Counted from the stretch's first letter, positions 24,813 to 37,170 are shown. The stretch: 64,000 nt of DNA from Silene conica (GCA_029255685.2 CM055320.2:39247927-39311926); one strand, 5' to 3'. Numbers and translations: made by a program. Notes: generated from the letters alone by a model not told the origin.

Positions 24813-27680
24813 TGTAACACCCCCATTTATTTAAGAGCCTTTAGCAAGACATTCTCAAATAAATAGAGCTGTTACCATCTCGGAATGTCCGAGGTAGTGA
24901 ATAACAAGGTAACAAACCAAAGTACTTTATATAAAAATAACTGATTAAATCTTAAACTTTTGATGTTACAACTATTACGCAAAGAATAAAGGTACAACTG
25001 ATAACATCTAAGTATGTGATCTAATTCTAAGTAGGTCCAAGCCATGTCTCACTCCTTGCCCAAGCTCCTAGTCCGTCTGTCTCTGACCTGTAGAGTCTAC
25101 TCCCCATTCCGGATCATCGTAGGTGTACACGAATACATTGTCAACCTCGCGGTTGAGTAGGGTAACACAATTATAAATAATGCAACAAATTTAGATATGC
25201 AAATGCCATGATATGCTCGAGATCAATCACAATCTCAATCTCAAACCCGAAACACCAAGCCATACCGAACCTCCCGGCAGACTATAATCGGTCGTCACCG
25301 AACACCAGCTCAATAGCTGATAAGACACCAGGCCTGGTCTGCAGAACCACCCTGGGCTTTATATCAGAACAACATCTGATTCACATCTTTCTCAGTAACC
25401 AATGCATATGCCATGCTCATGAATGCAACAATACTCTTAATCAATCATGCTATTAAATAATGAAATGCGCATGCCAATAATAATAATCCACAATCAATCC
25501 AACCCATATCATTCTCATATAAATCATATTCGGCATCCATAATACACAATACCACATCCATTCATAACACATCATAGAGTATAAGGTCAGTGTATCCTAC
25601 CTGGATAGCAATGTAATCCCATTATGCAGCTAATATCCAAATAGTAAGGTCACTTCATCACACACTCAACACCTAACAAAATAAAATACTTAATTACCAA
25701 CTAGTACGATTACGCCACTAATATAATTTATCAATCATTCAAATCTATTATTTAAATAGTATATATCACATAATGAGACCGTCTTAAATATGAGTACTTC
25801 AATTAACTTAAACAACCCGTCCTTATTACTTTTATAACCAGTTTCAATTAAATAGACGAACATTGAAAATATAGTCGACTTATGGATAACCGTCACATTC
25901 TTGTATAAAATTACTTAACAACTTAAATAATTACATGGCAAATATACTAATAATAATAATATTATCAACACTAATAATAATAATAACAATAATGGTAATA
26001 TTAATAATAACAATAACACTAATATTAATATTAATAATACTCAACAATAGCAACACTTATGTAAACAATACTAATAGTAATAATAATATCAATGATACAT
26101 ATAATGTAAAGAGGGTAACAATCTTAAACAAAACCCAACCATACAATAGTGATAATATAATAATAATAATAATAATTAATTATCAAGAAAACTAGCTAAT
26201 AACACAAATTAATTTAAAAGAAAACTAAACAAAACAAAATATACTAACTAATCCTACGTGGTCCTACACTACACAACCATGCAGATACAAAACACACAAT
26301 CTCCTCAACTCGTAAAACACAATACGACTCCCACTACAACACCGTCCATCAAAGCCCCGCCACCCCACATTTGCGACATCACTCTCACCATCCAGCCCAC
26401 TTACCACTACCACGGAGGTCTCTGAACCCTCGCCTGCACCACCACCCACAATTCTCACATACGGTCCCCCACTCAAAGCCTCTCCAGCCACCACAATAAC
26501 CTACCCAAAACCGACTCCTTTAAGCGTTTACCCGAAAACCCGCAACGAACTAATTATCCTAATTCCGGCCACCACCAGCACCTTTGGCCACCACATACTC
26601 CACCATCATCTCCCCCTCTCTTCTACGATCATAACCCTACCTACAACCTCCCCAAACTCCCTCGATAAACAATTACCATCACACCCCTGCTTTCGCCATT
26701 TCAGGTTGCTACCCACCACCAACAGTCGCCAAAACCCACACCCTAGGGGTTACCTCAACAACCAGTTCCCAACCCAACATGGTTGTGTTCAATTTAAGTC
26801 AGAACAAAATAAAACGCTCATTTGCTACTCCTCCATGATTCTCCTGTTTTAACCACGGTGGTGACCACCACTGGCCACCACCACCGTAGTAAGGTGGTCA
26901 TACGCAATCCATAACTCATTAGTCATCAACCCAGGTCAGTCGCGTATGACTATGGTCAGATTATATACCATGTTTGTCGAGTTCTAAATTCGTAAACGAT
27001 AACGAAACGATAAGCGATAAATAACGTACCTTGATAAACTGACGGTTAAAATGAATAAGAGGGACGTGCAGAGGAGAAGTAGTAAGGCGTAAGAGAAAGG
27101 AAGAAGAAGGGAAAAGAGAAGACAAAAAAAAACGCAGTAAGGTTGGAGGCGAAGTAACAGAGTTAGGGTAGGGTGAAGTAGTGTCGCATTAGGGTTTTTA
27201 GGAAATAACCCGAAGGAAAAATATATGGTACTAATTAAAAGAAAAAAAAAGGCAATTTTGATTTTAGCTTATTTAAATTATTTAATTTAGTATTAGTAAA
27301 TACTAATTAAATTAATTACCAGAATATAAAATGTAAGGTAGTATTTCGGTCTATATAATATGAGTTATAGAAATATTAAAATATTAGTGATTACGACTTA
27401 AATAAAAATAGACCTTAAATATAGACGAGAAATAAATACAAACTAGAAGATATATTTAATTATAAATATATTATTAAAATTAAAGAAATACAAATGAAAT
27501 GCCACTTTACGAATTAATTATCACATATAAAATAATTATGAAATAAGAAATAATCGTAGAAATACGATTTATAAAACAGTAACCGTTTCCGTAAAATACT
27601 TTATAAACATGACTTTTGAAATACGTGTATAAAACATGGTTTGAATACCGTTGACCGAGGCTAACATACGAGGTATTACA
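24813..27680 (-). repeat. 5' LTR of LARD-minus (2868 bp, complete)
   Basis: On the minus strand it starts TGTAATACCTCG at 27680 and ends GGGGGTGTTACA at 24813. It matches 6438-9010 over its left-hand partner's visible length. The same low-complexity and CCACC-rich stretches occur; small frames in them are shadows. Confidence 0.9.
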
Positions 27681-28384
27681 GACGTCCCCTTCCTCCTTCA
27701 TTTCATTTCACAGTAAAACACCAAACTCCATTTTCATCTTTTCCTCAAGCTTAGAATCGACATCTCAAGGCCTTCCCGAACTCGTATCGAGGTAAATCTT
27801 ATATATTCGGAATCCTCGCGGAATTTGTGATCTTTCTATCACTTTCGTTTTCAGTTTCGTGAATCTTCATTTCGGGACTGTTTTGCCCTAATCACGAAAT
27901 TACCGTCTTAATCCGTGTTTTTGTGCTTCTAGGTGGTACTTGTGACAACCCGGAGGAATAGCTTGTGATCCTTGAAGAGTAAACCGGTGCATTCGCGGAG
28001 TAAAGGTGACGATATTGAGTAACTCGGCCTTTTGTCTAAATTAGCACTATATGTGATTTTAATGTGTTTTGATGAAGTTAGTATAGTTGTTAGGTTCTTT
28101 AATGTTCTTATAATGTTTTATAAACTGATTTTGATGAAGATTTGAGGAAGAATTTGATGGGGAAGTGAATTTAGGAGTATACATGTTAAGATCGGTTAAT
28201 TTGGGATTTTCTTGTTAACTCTTGAATTTGATGTTTGTATACCTGTTCTTATGGGTAGTTGATGTCGTATACATGTGGGAAATGTTGTGTTGTTGCGTAA
28301 AACCATGTTTAAGACGGATTGATCAAGTATTGAAAAGATTAGAAATGGCGAGAATGGCGAATCGCGCGAGCAGAGGCTCTGAGC

Positions 28385-28665
28385 CGGCAGGCTGACTGGC
28401 AGCCGGTCGGCCGGCTCAGAGTCCCCCTTTGTGTTGTCTTGTTTTCGTAAGTTTTTGGGAAATGGGTCCCCAGCCGGTGGACCGGCAGCCGGCCGGCCGG
28501 CTGGGAGCCCCTTATCTTGTTGTTGTGCTTTTGCGATAAGAGGAGAGAAAAGAGTCCCCAGCCGGTGGACCGGCAGCCGGCCGGCCGGCTGGGAGACCCT
28601 TCTATGTTGTTTTGTGTGTTGTCGGCTAGAGAGTATGGACTCTCAGCCGGTTGACCGGCCGCCTG
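28385..28665 (+). repeat. GC-rich imperfect tandem repeat in the family-B LTR
   Basis: Three to four copies of a unit built on CCCAGCCGGTGGACCGGCAG followed by CCGGCCGGCCGGCTGGGAG, separated by less conserved spacers. Related units occur in the minus-strand copy at about 37420-37735. These are GC islands within AT-rich DNA and rich in CG sites. Confidence 0.75.
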
Positions 28666-28966
28666 TGGCCAACCGACTGATTGCCCCTGATTGTATTATT
28701 CGCTTCATAACTTTTGATTTTCAAGTCGGATTGCATTGATTCTTTTTCCGTATGCTTCGTATGTATGTTTGGAGTCCCCGGAGTTCGGGCGGCACTATAT
28801 TGGGTTCGGGAATGGAGTGAGGATAGAGACCCCCCCGGTCGGGCAACCGAAAGGGAAACCGGCTCTCCCTCAACTTAGTTCCTGGGGTCAATTAAGTGTC
28901 GATTGAATGTATTTAAAGAATTGATTGTGGTTTAGTGAGTAGCTTCCTTTGGAGATTTGGTTATGG

Positions 28967-29290
28967 AACCACTTCGTGGTTGGTTGATTTTGTTTGTTCG
29001 TGTGAACCCCTTAGTGGGTGGTTCCCCCTTTTGGACGAACCCCTCAGTGGGTGGTTCTGTCTTCTTCGTGCGAACCTCTTCGTGGGTGGTTCTGTTCCGC
29101 GTGAACCACTTAGTGGTTGGTTCTATCTTAGTGGTCGAACCCTTAGTGGGTGGTTTTGTCTGTTCAGCGAACCCCTTAGTGGGTGGTTTTGCCTTTTGTT
29201 GAACCCTTCGTGGGTGGTTCTTTCTCCTTGTTGAACCCCTTAGTGGGTGGTTCATTGTTCTGTGGCCGAACCCCTTCGTGGGTGGTTTGT
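28967..29290 (+). repeat. Hairpin minisatellite, about 10 units of about 32 bp
   Basis: Units follow the pattern GAACCCCTTAGTGGGTGGTT with varied spacers. Each is partly self-complementary, for example AACCACTTCGTGGTT with a 6-bp stem. Long frames in several directions across it result from the repeat and are not genes. The corresponding region of the minus-strand LTR has a different repeat. Confidence 0.85.
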
Positions 29291-30132
29291 GTGTGTTTTG
29301 TATATACTTGCCTGAGTAGGGGTACGGTGTTATATACTTGCTGAATGTTGGTATCTAGGTTATGCGTTAAGATGTCGCCTCTGAACCTTTATACATGTGA
29401 ATATGATTTTGGTATTTAGGTTATGTCTTAAGTTGACCGCTGAACCTTTATACTTACTGTTTATATCTTCCTGCCTAGAGTTGGTACAGTGTCGGATATG
29501 TATGTTGATATTGATGAGTGTAGTACTTTGATTATAGTATTGTTCATCCAAGGCATTGGATGACTCTTTAATTGGTTTCGTAAATGGTTTGGACTGAAAG
29601 ACCCCCCGGCCGGGCAACCGGAAGGGAAACCGGCACTCCTTCCAAATAGTTTCCGAAGTTGGTTGAGAGCCTTTGCATAGTATTTGCATGTTGATAAGAG
29701 TTGAGATGATGGAATTGATGCTTCGCATGATTGTTTATGTTGGAGTATAATACTTGTTTACATGTTCTGTGTTGTATGACATTAGGTGGCTATGAGAACT
29801 CTAGTCACTCCCCACTGACTGTGGCGCACATGTTGTATGTGTGTAGGTACTGGATGCTGTTTGCAGGGGGTTACGTTGAGGCTAGCGAGCGATGATCCTA
29901 TCATCGATGACTTACCTACATCGTGTAGCTAGACTTTAGACTTATGTTTCTGTATTTTGTGCCTGTAGGGATATGTTATCCCGGGCTGCTTTTGTTTTAT
30001 ATCTTAATACTTATTTATGTTTCGGTTTTGTTAAAACACCTCGCATGTTTAGTTATGTTAAAAAGTTTTAATTCCGCTACATTTTTGGTACTTTGTATGT
30101 TTTCTTTTTCCGCTTTCGCGAGGGGTTTTACA

Positions 30133-30448
30133 ACCTATCAGCCTCAAGTGTCAGAAAGTGAGCGGCTAAATGCACTTTATCCTCCCTAACAACTAAGTAC
30201 ATGGAGAAGCTCTTCTCTATATCTCGGAACCACTCAGATAAGGCAACTGGATCTACTTCGCCACCGTAGGTCCTAGCATGGCTCCTAGACATCTGAGAGG
30301 CAATCCAGGAGAAGCCACCAGGTCTATTAGCATCATTACCATGCGAAGGAGGAGGAGGAGGAACAGCTTCAGCTTGAGTCCTTTGGTTCTCAAGAACCTG
30401 AAGAAGTGCTTGCATTATAATATTCTCTGCGGCAGAAGTCCTCACCAT
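30133..30448 (-). pseudogene. gag: Family-B Gypsy gag, N-terminal fragment cut by an LTR insertion
   Basis: Minus-strand frame starting ATG at 30448 and following the primer site at 30601-30612 after a 150-nt leader. About 105 residues are visible: a proline-rich N-terminal section, then the segment containing DPVALSEWFRDIEKSF and DKVHLAAHFLTLEADR, typical of the plant Gypsy gag domain (retrotrans_gag, PF03732 type). It breaks off at 30133 where the plus-strand family-B LTR begins. The rest of gag and pol would lie beyond the nested insertions, off-window to the left. Confidence 0.8.
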
Positions 30449-30600
30449 TCTTCAAAAGAGAAACATGTGTTAGCTTAGCAATTAGCAGGCACAAACAGAC
30501 TACAATATAAGTCCTTAAATCTACCCCATCTCTCATTCATTATTCAATTATATGGTCAAGTTAAGGTTGGGGGTTACATGAGTGCGTGGGGAGCGATAAC

Positions 30601-30612
30601 GCTCTGATACCA
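30601..30612 (-). promoter_or_regulatory. Primer binding site of the family-B minus-strand element
   Basis: On the minus strand TGGTATCAGAGC follows the LTR end GGGGTTTTACA by two bases. Confidence 0.88.
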
Positions 30613-30861
30613 ACTGTAAAACCCCCCGTCGCAGCGGAAAGTAAAACATACAAACATGCCAAAATTTACGCGGAATTTAAACTTTAACATGCTGGTAAGA
30701 ACGAGGTGAATTAAAACAAACTATACAAACCGAAACGATCAAAACATGGATAAGTATATAAGTCTAAGTACAAAAACCATAAGTACAAAAACAGCATGGG
30801 ATAGCATATCCCTACAGGCGTGTCATCGATGATAGGATCATCGCTCGCTAGCCTCAGTAAT

Positions 30862-31414
30862 TGTAACACCCCAAGAGTATGAGAGGAGATTTGTCCCACA
30901 TTGGTAGAATGTGAGTATTGTGATATGTTTATAATAGCTTCCACCCACCACTTAGTAACAAGGCCTTGTGCTTTTGGGCTTAAGTGAGGACAATTAACGG
31001 GCCCAAAAGTGCACACCCATCTTATTGGGTTTGTGTTACGACGGTGGTCGGTCGGGTTGTTACAAATGGTATCAGAGCGACCCTGCGACCGTGTGGTGAG
31101 CCTGTGGTCGGGAGTACTCGGGTCACACACCTAGCGGGGAAGGATTCTGGCCCTGGTTGTGGTCAAGTTTGAGGCACAACGAGGACGTTGTGTTCTTTAA
31201 GTGGGGGAGTTTGTAACACCCCAAGAGTATGAGAGGAGATTTGTCCCACATTGGTAGAATGTGAGTATTGTGATATGTTTATAATAGCTTCCACCCACCA
31301 CTTAGTAACAAGGCCTTGTGCTTTTGGGCTTAAGTGAGGACAATTAACGGGCCCAAAAGTGCACACCCATCTTATTGGGTTTGTGTTACGACGGTGGTCG
31401 GTCGGGTTGTTACA
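30862..31414 (+). mobile_element. TRIM (terminal-repeat retrotransposon in miniature), complete, 553 bp
   Basis: Two 203-bp terminal repeats (30862-31064 and 31212-31414), identical by eye, begin TGTAACACCCCAAGAG and end CGGGTTGTTACA. The primer site TGGTATCAGAGC is at 31067-31078, two bases after the first repeat. The purine tract TTAAGTGGGGGAGTT is just before the second. TSD GTAAT at 30857-30861 and 31415-31419. The internal part is only 147 bp and has no coding capacity, so it must be mobilised by proteins of other elements. Confidence 0.95.
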
Positions 31415-31565
31415 GTAATCCTCCAGCAACCGTCATGTACCTACATACATGAAAACATGTACGCCACAATTAGTGGGGAGTGACTAGAGTTCTCCTAGCC
31501 ACCTATTGTTAGCAACATGTAACACATAAGAACATTCAACATACTCCAACATTATAACATGCGAA

Positions 31566-32254
<689 letters not shown>

Positions 32255-32277
32255 ATATATATACATATTATATATAC

Positions 32278-32313
<36 letters not shown>

Positions 32314-33090
32314 ACCTTCATATCAACATGCATCACTTATGTAAAGCTCTCAACTAACTTCGGAAACTATTTGAAGCGAGAGCCGGTCTCCCTTCCGGTT
32401 GCCCGGCCGGGGCACTAGTACAAAAACACCCTATTGCATCCGTTCTATAAGACTTATTGCGTCGGTTCTTGGTTGACGTTTTTGGAGGTGACGTTTATTG
32501 AAACATCGGTTCTAAAACTGACGCAAAAAACAGACATTTGCATCAGTTCTTAGTATACAACTGATGCATTTGATGTATCATTTGCATCAGTTCTTATTAA
32601 ACAACTGATGCATTTGCTATAAGAACCGACGCAAATAGCTATGTTTTTGCATCAGTTTTTCAGTAACGGATGCTTTTTCGCTTAGTTTTTGCATCAGTTT
32701 CCCAACAACTGATGCAATTAGTACCTTAATTTCGCGCAAAATTGAATAGTATATGCGTCGGTTCTTATAGGAACTGACTCTTTTGCTCTATTTTTTTGCA
32801 TCATTTCTTTTCAAAACCGATGCAATTACTAATTATTATTTGCGTCATTTCTTGTAAGAACTGATGTATTTTATTTTTATGTTTTTAAAAAAAAATCCGC
32901 TACCGAAATTTCGGCAGCACCTTCCTATAAAGTTGATATCCAAAACACCAGAAATATAAAACCACCTGCATTAAAATATCCAACCAAAGGACATTACATT
33001 TCCTTCGAACCAACAACATTCATTCCAAATCCAATCCAACATAACAACAAACGTTTCCACAACGTTCAAATAAAACATATACAATCTAAG

Positions 33091-33265
33091 CTAAGTAACA
33101 ATCCAACTAAAGTCATAGTTGCGTCTTCCTCCATACGCACAATATAGTAGCCAAGCACCTTCAAGAACCTTTTTTATGCCCATCTTCTTTGGATCCCGGC
33201 TTCGTGAGTCCAAAATATACATTGTGTTCAATGCCACGCAAATCACAACCAACATCCAATGATTG
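33091..33265 (-). pseudogene. Ulp1-like (C48) cysteine protease fragment carried by the CACTA element
   Basis: The minus-strand exon opens after a splice acceptor (TGAATACAG) and reads HWMLVVICVALNTMYILDS, matching the His-Trp and Asp parts of the SUMO-protease-like C48 family, which many plant CACTA and Mutator elements carry. It continues for about 30 residues to a stop at 33091. The catalytic cysteine box (ECGYY type) is missing, so it cannot be a working protease. I did not find the upstream exons. Confidence 0.65.
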
Positions 33266-33659
33266 CTGTATTCAAAAAACAAATAAATAACAAATGAAAC
33301 AAGTGAAAAAATACTCGATCTTTTAAGTCATCAACACATAATCATACAGAATCCATAGTACCAAAGAATCTTTACAGAATTGAAGGCCGGTAAGGTAGTG
33401 GGAGAATACCCCACTTTTCTAAGGATGTAGTAGTAGAAGGGAGCGTAGGAAGTAGTGGAATGCATATTCAGGATAGGACGGGTTAACTATAGATGCTGCC
33501 TCTTCAAAGGCCTCTTCCTAGATAGAAGGAAAAAGCAGTCCTCTAAGACCCTTCACAAGGTTCCATACTTTATTCAAGGGGGGCACAGATGCACATGAAG
33601 TCTCTTGACAAAAACCCCACCTAAAGACTTCCGCGAGAGAATGACGTCAGGCGAAAATT

Positions 33660-34060
33660 ACAAATTCAGGCCTGAAAACATACGCATAGCAGTCCAAAAA
33701 GATCTAAAAACTGTATAGTAATAGCAATAGCAATCAAATTCATACGCATAGCAGTCCAAAAAGTCCAAAAAGATCTGAAAACATACGCATAGCAATCAAA
33801 TTCAAGCAGCCACGCATAGCAGTCCAAAACAGACGCACGAACCAGACCTGAACAGACGCCGAAACAGACCAGAAAACATACGCACAAACAGACCCGAACA
33901 GACCTGAAAACAGACCCGAACAGACCTGAAAACATACCCGAACAGACCTGAAAACAGACGCACAAACAGACCAGAAAACAGACCCGTAAACAGACCCGAA
34001 CAGACCTGAAAACAGACCCGAACAGACCTGAAAACAGACCCGAACAGACCTGAAAATAAT
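33660..34060. repeat. Short tandem repeat (about 20-22 bp) in the CACTA element
   Basis: Many copies of CAGACCCGAACAGACCTGAAAA with variants at 33830-34060, preceded by looser copies of CATACGCATAGCAGTCCAAAA at 33666-33830. Open frames on the minus strand over this stretch come from the repeat. Confidence 0.85.
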
Positions 34061-34990
34061 AAAAAACATTTTTATTATTGAAGCAACCTGAAACAAATAA
34101 CAGAAAAGCTACTTTAATATCAATCGAATAATTGAATAAGTAGGAATCAATTTTATATAAAATCAATCAACAAAACATGATATACAAGGGATAGGAAACA
34201 AATATCAGAAAAGCTATCATTTATGGACCACAACTCTAAAAGGAAGTCAAAAAAGATCTTGGTATCAAGGGATCTATCTCTGCTCAAAAAAACTAAGGTT
34301 CAGAAGGCTAATCCTGATGCAAATTATCCCCTCCTATTAACAAATTTCATTTGCAAACTACATTACTGTTGCAGAATGATAACTCTAAGATTAATACTTT
34401 CCACGCATACTACTAATGCCAATGAAATGCGCCAGGCCCTTAGAAGCCCAACAAATCCTACTCTCAATGTCATTTCATTAATGCCTGCACTTGCTGATTA
34501 CTGCCAGCCATCTTCCATCACGCTCCCTTGCCATACCTGCACCATCAACCTCAGACATCCCAGGAAATTAATCCTGCAACACCATTCGTGCACATACTCC
34601 GTAACTACCCAACAGGTCTGCATCAGTCTCCCTGCTCAACAAGACCTGCTAGCCCCAGCACTCCCTGTCACTGCTCTACTGCCATCAGAACAGACCCAGA
34701 GACAGTCTGCTGATGTTCATTTGCAGCACCCCCTGCCGTTTCCTTACTCCATAGCACAAAAACTAGCCCCACATTCAGATCGTGTATCACTGGTATACAC
34801 TAGCAGTAGCAACAGACTAGTAATAAGCAGTAGACAAACTTGGTACAGAGGAATTCTCGCGGACCCTAAGCTCGAGTCGCAACTAAACTGAAACAAACTC
34901 GTCTCCTATTTTTTTATTTAGTGGCCAGTAAAGTCTCTGGATTCGTTTAACGAGTATTTACGACACAAGAGCTGAAACAAGCTCGAGTCG

Positions 34991-35172
34991 CAACTAAACT
35001 GACACAAGAGCTGTGAGTAAATTGCATAATCATGAATTTAATTTGATATTTTCAAGTATACCATATACTGTTGCGTTCGTTTAACGAGTATTTACGACAT
35101 TGTGGTTTATGTATTTGTTGTAGATCGGAGAGTTGGCTGGAATTGCTGTCGGAATGACCATAATGCTCAATG
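34991..35172 (+). pseudogene. NIP aquaporin gene fragment captured by the CACTA element (exon end, intron, exon start)
   Basis: A splice donor GTGAGTAA at 35013 follows exon sequence GACACAAGAGCT, which encodes TDTRA. The acceptor TTGTAG ends at 35123, and the next exon (35124-35172) reads IGELAGIAVGMTIMLN, the segment that follows VATDTRA in nodulin-26-like intrinsic proteins. The 111-bp intron keeps both splice sites. Upstream exon sequence is short and rearranged: CAACTAAACTGACACAAGAG includes a 5-bp insertion, and nearby pieces repeat the intron (34940-34990 and 35165-35205). The first half of this intron is almost identical to 51010-51089 in the Mutator-like element. Confidence 0.75.
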
Positions 35173-35331
35173 ACCATAATTTGATATTTTCAAGTATACC
35201 ATAACTTTCTTATGCACTCCCTCCAACTCTTTACTAGATTGTCAAATTAAACAATGCTCATCAAACGACAGTAACTCTATTTCATAGCAGCCTTAAACCC
35301 AATTCTTTCTTTCTGGTTTTTCTTTTAATAA

Positions 35332-35979
35332 ATCTTTAAAAATACGAATCCAATTCAATAAAAAGAAGCGGAGCAAGCAATTTACCAGGTAAATCCTTGA
35401 GCATTTGACGGATTAAAGCGAGAAATTAAAGCCAAAAATTAAAGCCACCTTCGGCATTAGCATGGATACACACCAGCGTTCTTTCTTGTGCTCTTTCACA
35501 GACTGGATTTTGTTGACAATCTAGAGTGGCTTTTTGTCTACGAAAAGTTCATATTTGTATTAATTGTTATTTTGTATTTGGGTGTTTCATGATTTTGATG
35601 TATATGTAATAATAATACAGTTCATTGCTAGTTTTATTTCGTCCAAATCACAAGCTCCATGGATTACTGATAATGACGATTCTAGACAAACTAACTAACA
35701 GGTCGATTTCTTTGACGACATTGCATAAATACTGCCTCATCTTGCAACATATTTAAAAAGCAAATAGCAAAACTCCAGTAAAGATTAACTACCAAAATGA
35801 CTCAAAAACAACAAAGTAGCACCAATTTGAACAGACAGCTTAGGCAAAACTATGGAATCGTAATTTCATTAACAATCAAGAATCTTTAAAAATACGAATC
35901 CAATTCAATAAAAAGAAGTGGAGCAAGCAATTTACCAGGTAAATCCTTGAGCATTTGACGGATTAAAGCGAGAAATTAA
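35332..35979. repeat. 98-bp direct repeat in the CACTA element
   Basis: 35332-35428 and 35882-35979 are nearly identical direct copies beginning AATCTTTAAAAATACGAATCC and ending GCGAGAAATTAA. The intervening 450 bp has no recognised coding content. Confidence 0.85.
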
Positions 35980-36649
35980 GTCAGAATTCACAGAAAATGG
36001 TTTCAATTCGTGTCAAATAAGCGAATAAAACTTACATTAATCGGCGAAAAAGCTTGCAACTGATGAATTGAAGAAGGTATGTGAAGTTGAAATTGAAGTT
36101 GAAGAAGCACGAAGTGACGAAGTTGATGAAGATAATCGAATGAGCGAACTGACGAACTAAGGAATAAGAGCAAGGGTTTCAATTCGTCAGTTTTTTCGAT
36201 TATGGAAGAGAACAGTATATGAATATTAGAATTCCTAAGTTTGTTTTCGTAGTTGATTTTTTTTTTATTTTATATTAAATACGTCAGTTTTAATTTGAAA
36301 CTGAAGCAACTTCTCAAAGGTAAATACGTCGGTTCTGATAAATAACTGATGCAAAAATGAATTATTAGTCAAATGCATCGGTTATGACTACAACCGACGC
36401 AAATGTAATCACCCAAATGCATCAGTTCCTTCTTAAGAACTGACGCAAATACCCTCTCTATATTGTAAAATTGGATTCCCGCCCAAAATAAGTACTATTT
36501 GCTTCAGTTCTATTAGAACCGACGTAAATCCCTTGACGCAATAGGGGATTTTTGTACTAGTGGGGGCTCTTTCCCTTCAAACCATTTACGAACTCAGAAT
36601 AAGAGTCGTCCAATGCCTTGGACGAACAATAACTAATAACCAATACTCT

Positions 36650-37170
36650 ATAACAAACAATCATTCGGCAACATCTGACACTGTACCCCAACTCAGGCAA
36701 GCAGATGCAAACAGCAGTATCTAAAACTAACCCCAACTCAGGAAAGAACTAAACACAATAAGCAGTGTCCAAGTCACACCTCAACTCGGGTAAACTTGGT
36801 ACACAAGGTCAGCAAGCATACATCCGTGAACCCCAACTCAGGCACGAATGGATACCAATCAGCTAATAATGGTTCATGACGCAACTCAGCCAGAACCATT
36901 ACCCTTCGTAGTAAATCAAATCCCAACTCAGATTCAATTCACCACGGTCAAACAAAATCACGGAAGGACAGAGGTCCCAACTCAGACATCTCCTACCGCA
37001 TCATCCATACAGGAGACGGTCCAGAGATCCCAACTCAGACATGGCCGTCACGCCACAAACACGCACATGTCAAACTAGAGATCCCAACTCAGACATACCT
37101 TGACATGCATCAGACATCAGTACATATCGTACTCTAGCGGTCCCAACTCAGACATATTCCGATATGTACT
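36650..37170 (-). repeat. Divergent tandem repeat with CCCAACTCAG core in the family-B LTR
   Basis: CCCAACTCAG or a close variant recurs about every 40-65 bp, about 10 times. This occupies the place where the plus-strand family-B LTR has its GAACCCCTTAGTGGG minisatellite. Confidence 0.75.

Larger units (their letters stand above)
27681..30132 (+). repeat. Family-B Gypsy LTR, plus strand (left end cut by LARD-minus)
   Basis: Related to the minus-strand LTR 30615-38680: shared blocks include ACCCCCCGGTCGGGCAACCG, the stretch before the end with CGATGATCCTATCATCGATGA, and the terminal GGGGTTTTACA. The beginning of the LTR is missing because LARD-minus is inserted at 27680; about 240 bp should lie left of the window. 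The end at 30132 joins directly to gag sequence in reverse orientation, not to a primer site, so this is a 3' LTR or a solo LTR inserted in that gag. It carries CCGGC-rich repeats and a hairpin minisatellite. Confidence 0.75.
32413..36562. mobile_element. CACTA (En/Spm) DNA transposon, 4150 bp, non-autonomous
   Basis: Ends CACTAGTACAAAAACACC and GGATTTTTGTACTAGTG are inverted, flanked by the 3-bp TSD GGG. Subterminal regions (32440-32880 and 36290-36540) are dense in motifs of the type TTGCATCAGTT and AACTGATGCA in both orientations, the usual transposase-binding arrangement of CACTA elements. No transposase (TNPD-like) frame is present. Inside are an Ulp1-like protease exon, a 20-22 bp tandem repeat, a NIP aquaporin fragment and a 98-bp direct repeat. 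Confidence 0.93.

Noticed and set aside
28932..29255. Proline/lysine-rich and tryptophan-rich proteins of about 100 residues on both strands
   Set aside because: Frames stay open on both strands because the minisatellite units lack stops; no start context or motif supports translation.
33666..34166. Membrane-like 166-residue frame on the minus strand
   Set aside because: It is the translation of the 20-22 bp tandem repeat (Phe/Val/Cys-rich pattern repeats with the unit).
34223..34891. 222-residue open frame within the CACTA element
   Set aside because: No recognisable domain and biased Ser/Pro/Leu content; it overlaps a rearranged, non-conserved stretch. It may be captured sequence but I cannot support a gene.
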